DNA from: Shinisaurus crocodilurus
Lineage: Eukaryota > Chordata > Lepidosauria > Squamata > Shinisauridae
Assembly: GCA_021292165.1 (NCBI GenBank)
Contig: CM037877.1
Location: forward strand, 304,672,063-304,736,062
DNA: 64,000 nt
Reading direction: 5' to 3'
The notes beneath the pieces were generated by a model. It made no database searches and had not been told where the DNA came from. It saw nothing but the letters and a program-made list of their open reading frames with translations. Below are positions 63,255 through 64,000 of this stretch, piece by piece (position 1 is the first letter of the stretch; each line of letters opens with the position of its first letter). Position numbers and translations under genes: made by a program.

Positions 63255-63400
63255 CAGTGCACATTGACCTGCTTTGATTTTCTCAGGCTGGACTCTGCCC
63301 CAAACGTCCACCAGGCTGGCGGTGTGGATGACCACGTGGGCTCCTTTCACGGCTGCCTTCACGTCCTCTAGGTCACTGATGTCCCCCTGTATCAGGGTCA
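63255..63400 (-). CDS. HSD3B7: HSD3B7, coding exon 2 of 6, with 3' frame anomaly
   Basis: The minus-strand frame reads [20 protein letters not shown], then [20 protein letters not shown] and KIK, the second part of the NAD-binding fold (mammalian VTAIQGDV...[17 protein letters not shown]). After KIK the expected EVNVQG is present only in another frame (GTCAATGTGCAC), and the donor GTAAGC at 63254-63249 leaves phase 0 where the next exon needs phase 1. A GT at 63268-63267 would restore phase but drop the VNV block. The 5' border is also unclear: no AG lies between the poly-C tract and CATAAAG, so the exon starts at 63400 if AAAG is the acceptor, or up to about 63417 otherwise. The identity is firm; the borders are not. 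Confidence 0.8.
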
Positions 63401-63419
63401 CTTTATGCGGGAAAACAAG

Positions 63420-64000
63420 AATGGGGGGGGGGGGAGAAGGACGTGAACCAGGACTTTCACTGGATAGTTTGAAGGGTACACAGAGCCAATTGATCGGAGA
63501 AGAAAGGCGACAATGAAATGGGGACCAGAGAATTCATCAGCCACAACAAGTAATAATCAGGCCTATTTTAGCACGTTAATTAGGTGCAAAACATTCTCAC
63601 ACAAAGCAGCTCCCTGCCCCCTTCCCTTCCCATCATCCCCGACCCTGACAAGACCAGACAGGCAGATGGGAAGGAGGTCTGGCGCTGCTGCAAAGCGGAA
63701 GGGCTGCCCTCCAGCACCATCTTTATTTGCGTTCAAAAGAGCGGTTTTGCGTGTTGGAGCTAAGACATCCACCTCTGCCTTGTACTTAAGTTCCTGGCAA
63801 AGTTACTTTCCCTACAGTCTCATCCGTTCGCCTTTTGGGAAATCTGGCCGTGCCCACCACAGCAGCCATTTCATGAACGGGCAACCCCGTTCCTGATTGC
63901 AGCCATTGTGTGAGAGCGCCCGTGACACTCTCTCAAAATTCCAAATGTGCCCACTGACCCAAAAAGGTGGGGGCCCTTGTCACACACGCCTGCCGCATCT
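63420..64000 (-). other. HSD3B7: HSD3B7 intron towards coding exon 1
   Basis: A poly-G run (poly-C on the gene strand) at 63423-63434, then plain sequence. The exon with the start codon and the GGCGFLG nucleotide-binding loop was looked for and not found, so it lies right of the window. Confidence 0.6.

Overview
This is a vertebrate nuclear window. The repeat set points to a squamate reptile, most likely a lizard or its close kin: Sauria-type tRNA SINEs, 5S rRNA-headed SINEs with CR1 tails, L2/CR1 LINE tails and many palindromic hAT-type MITEs. The species cannot be fixed from sequence alone. Coding sequence is sparse (about 1.7 kb of 64 kb) and every coding segment is a spliced exon with GT/AG borders.

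Two genes were recognised, convergent (tail to tail). Bases 2145-13170 (+) hold eight consecutive exons of STX1B, the neuronal plasma-membrane syntaxin. They encode 253 residues, matching positions 36-288 of the 288-residue mammalian protein, ending in the STX1B-type tail GGTLGL. The exons for the first 35 residues lie to the left of the window. Bases 63400-52430 (-) hold five exons of HSD3B7, the ER 3-beta-hydroxy-C27-steroid dehydrogenase of bile-acid synthesis. Its first coding exon, with the Rossmann GxxGxxG motif, lies to the right of the window. In mammals HSD3B7 and STX1B are also convergent neighbours (human 16p11.2), which supports both names.

Layout: 1-2144, STX1B intron with GT microsatellites and an old SINE. 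2145-13170, STX1B exons and transposon-rich introns. 13171-about 27310, no other gene but several UTR-like stretches and a strong AATAAA plus GT-rich element at 27291, so STX1B may have a very long 3' UTR. 27310-52430, intergenic and mostly repeats: SINEs, LINE tails, MITEs, two facing LTR-like ends, a minisatellite and CTCF-like sites. 52430-63400, HSD3B7. 63420-64000, part of its first coding intron.

The most notable signals are: (1) a palindromic hAT-type MITE family with 8-bp target duplications, some copies with perfectly matched arms; (2) the same ZNF143-like motif inside transposon families with different target-site signatures; (3) a reading-frame problem at the 3' end of the second HSD3B7 coding exon; (4) 5S rRNA-derived SINEs. 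No CRISPR array, operon, rRNA gene or clearly new protein system was seen.
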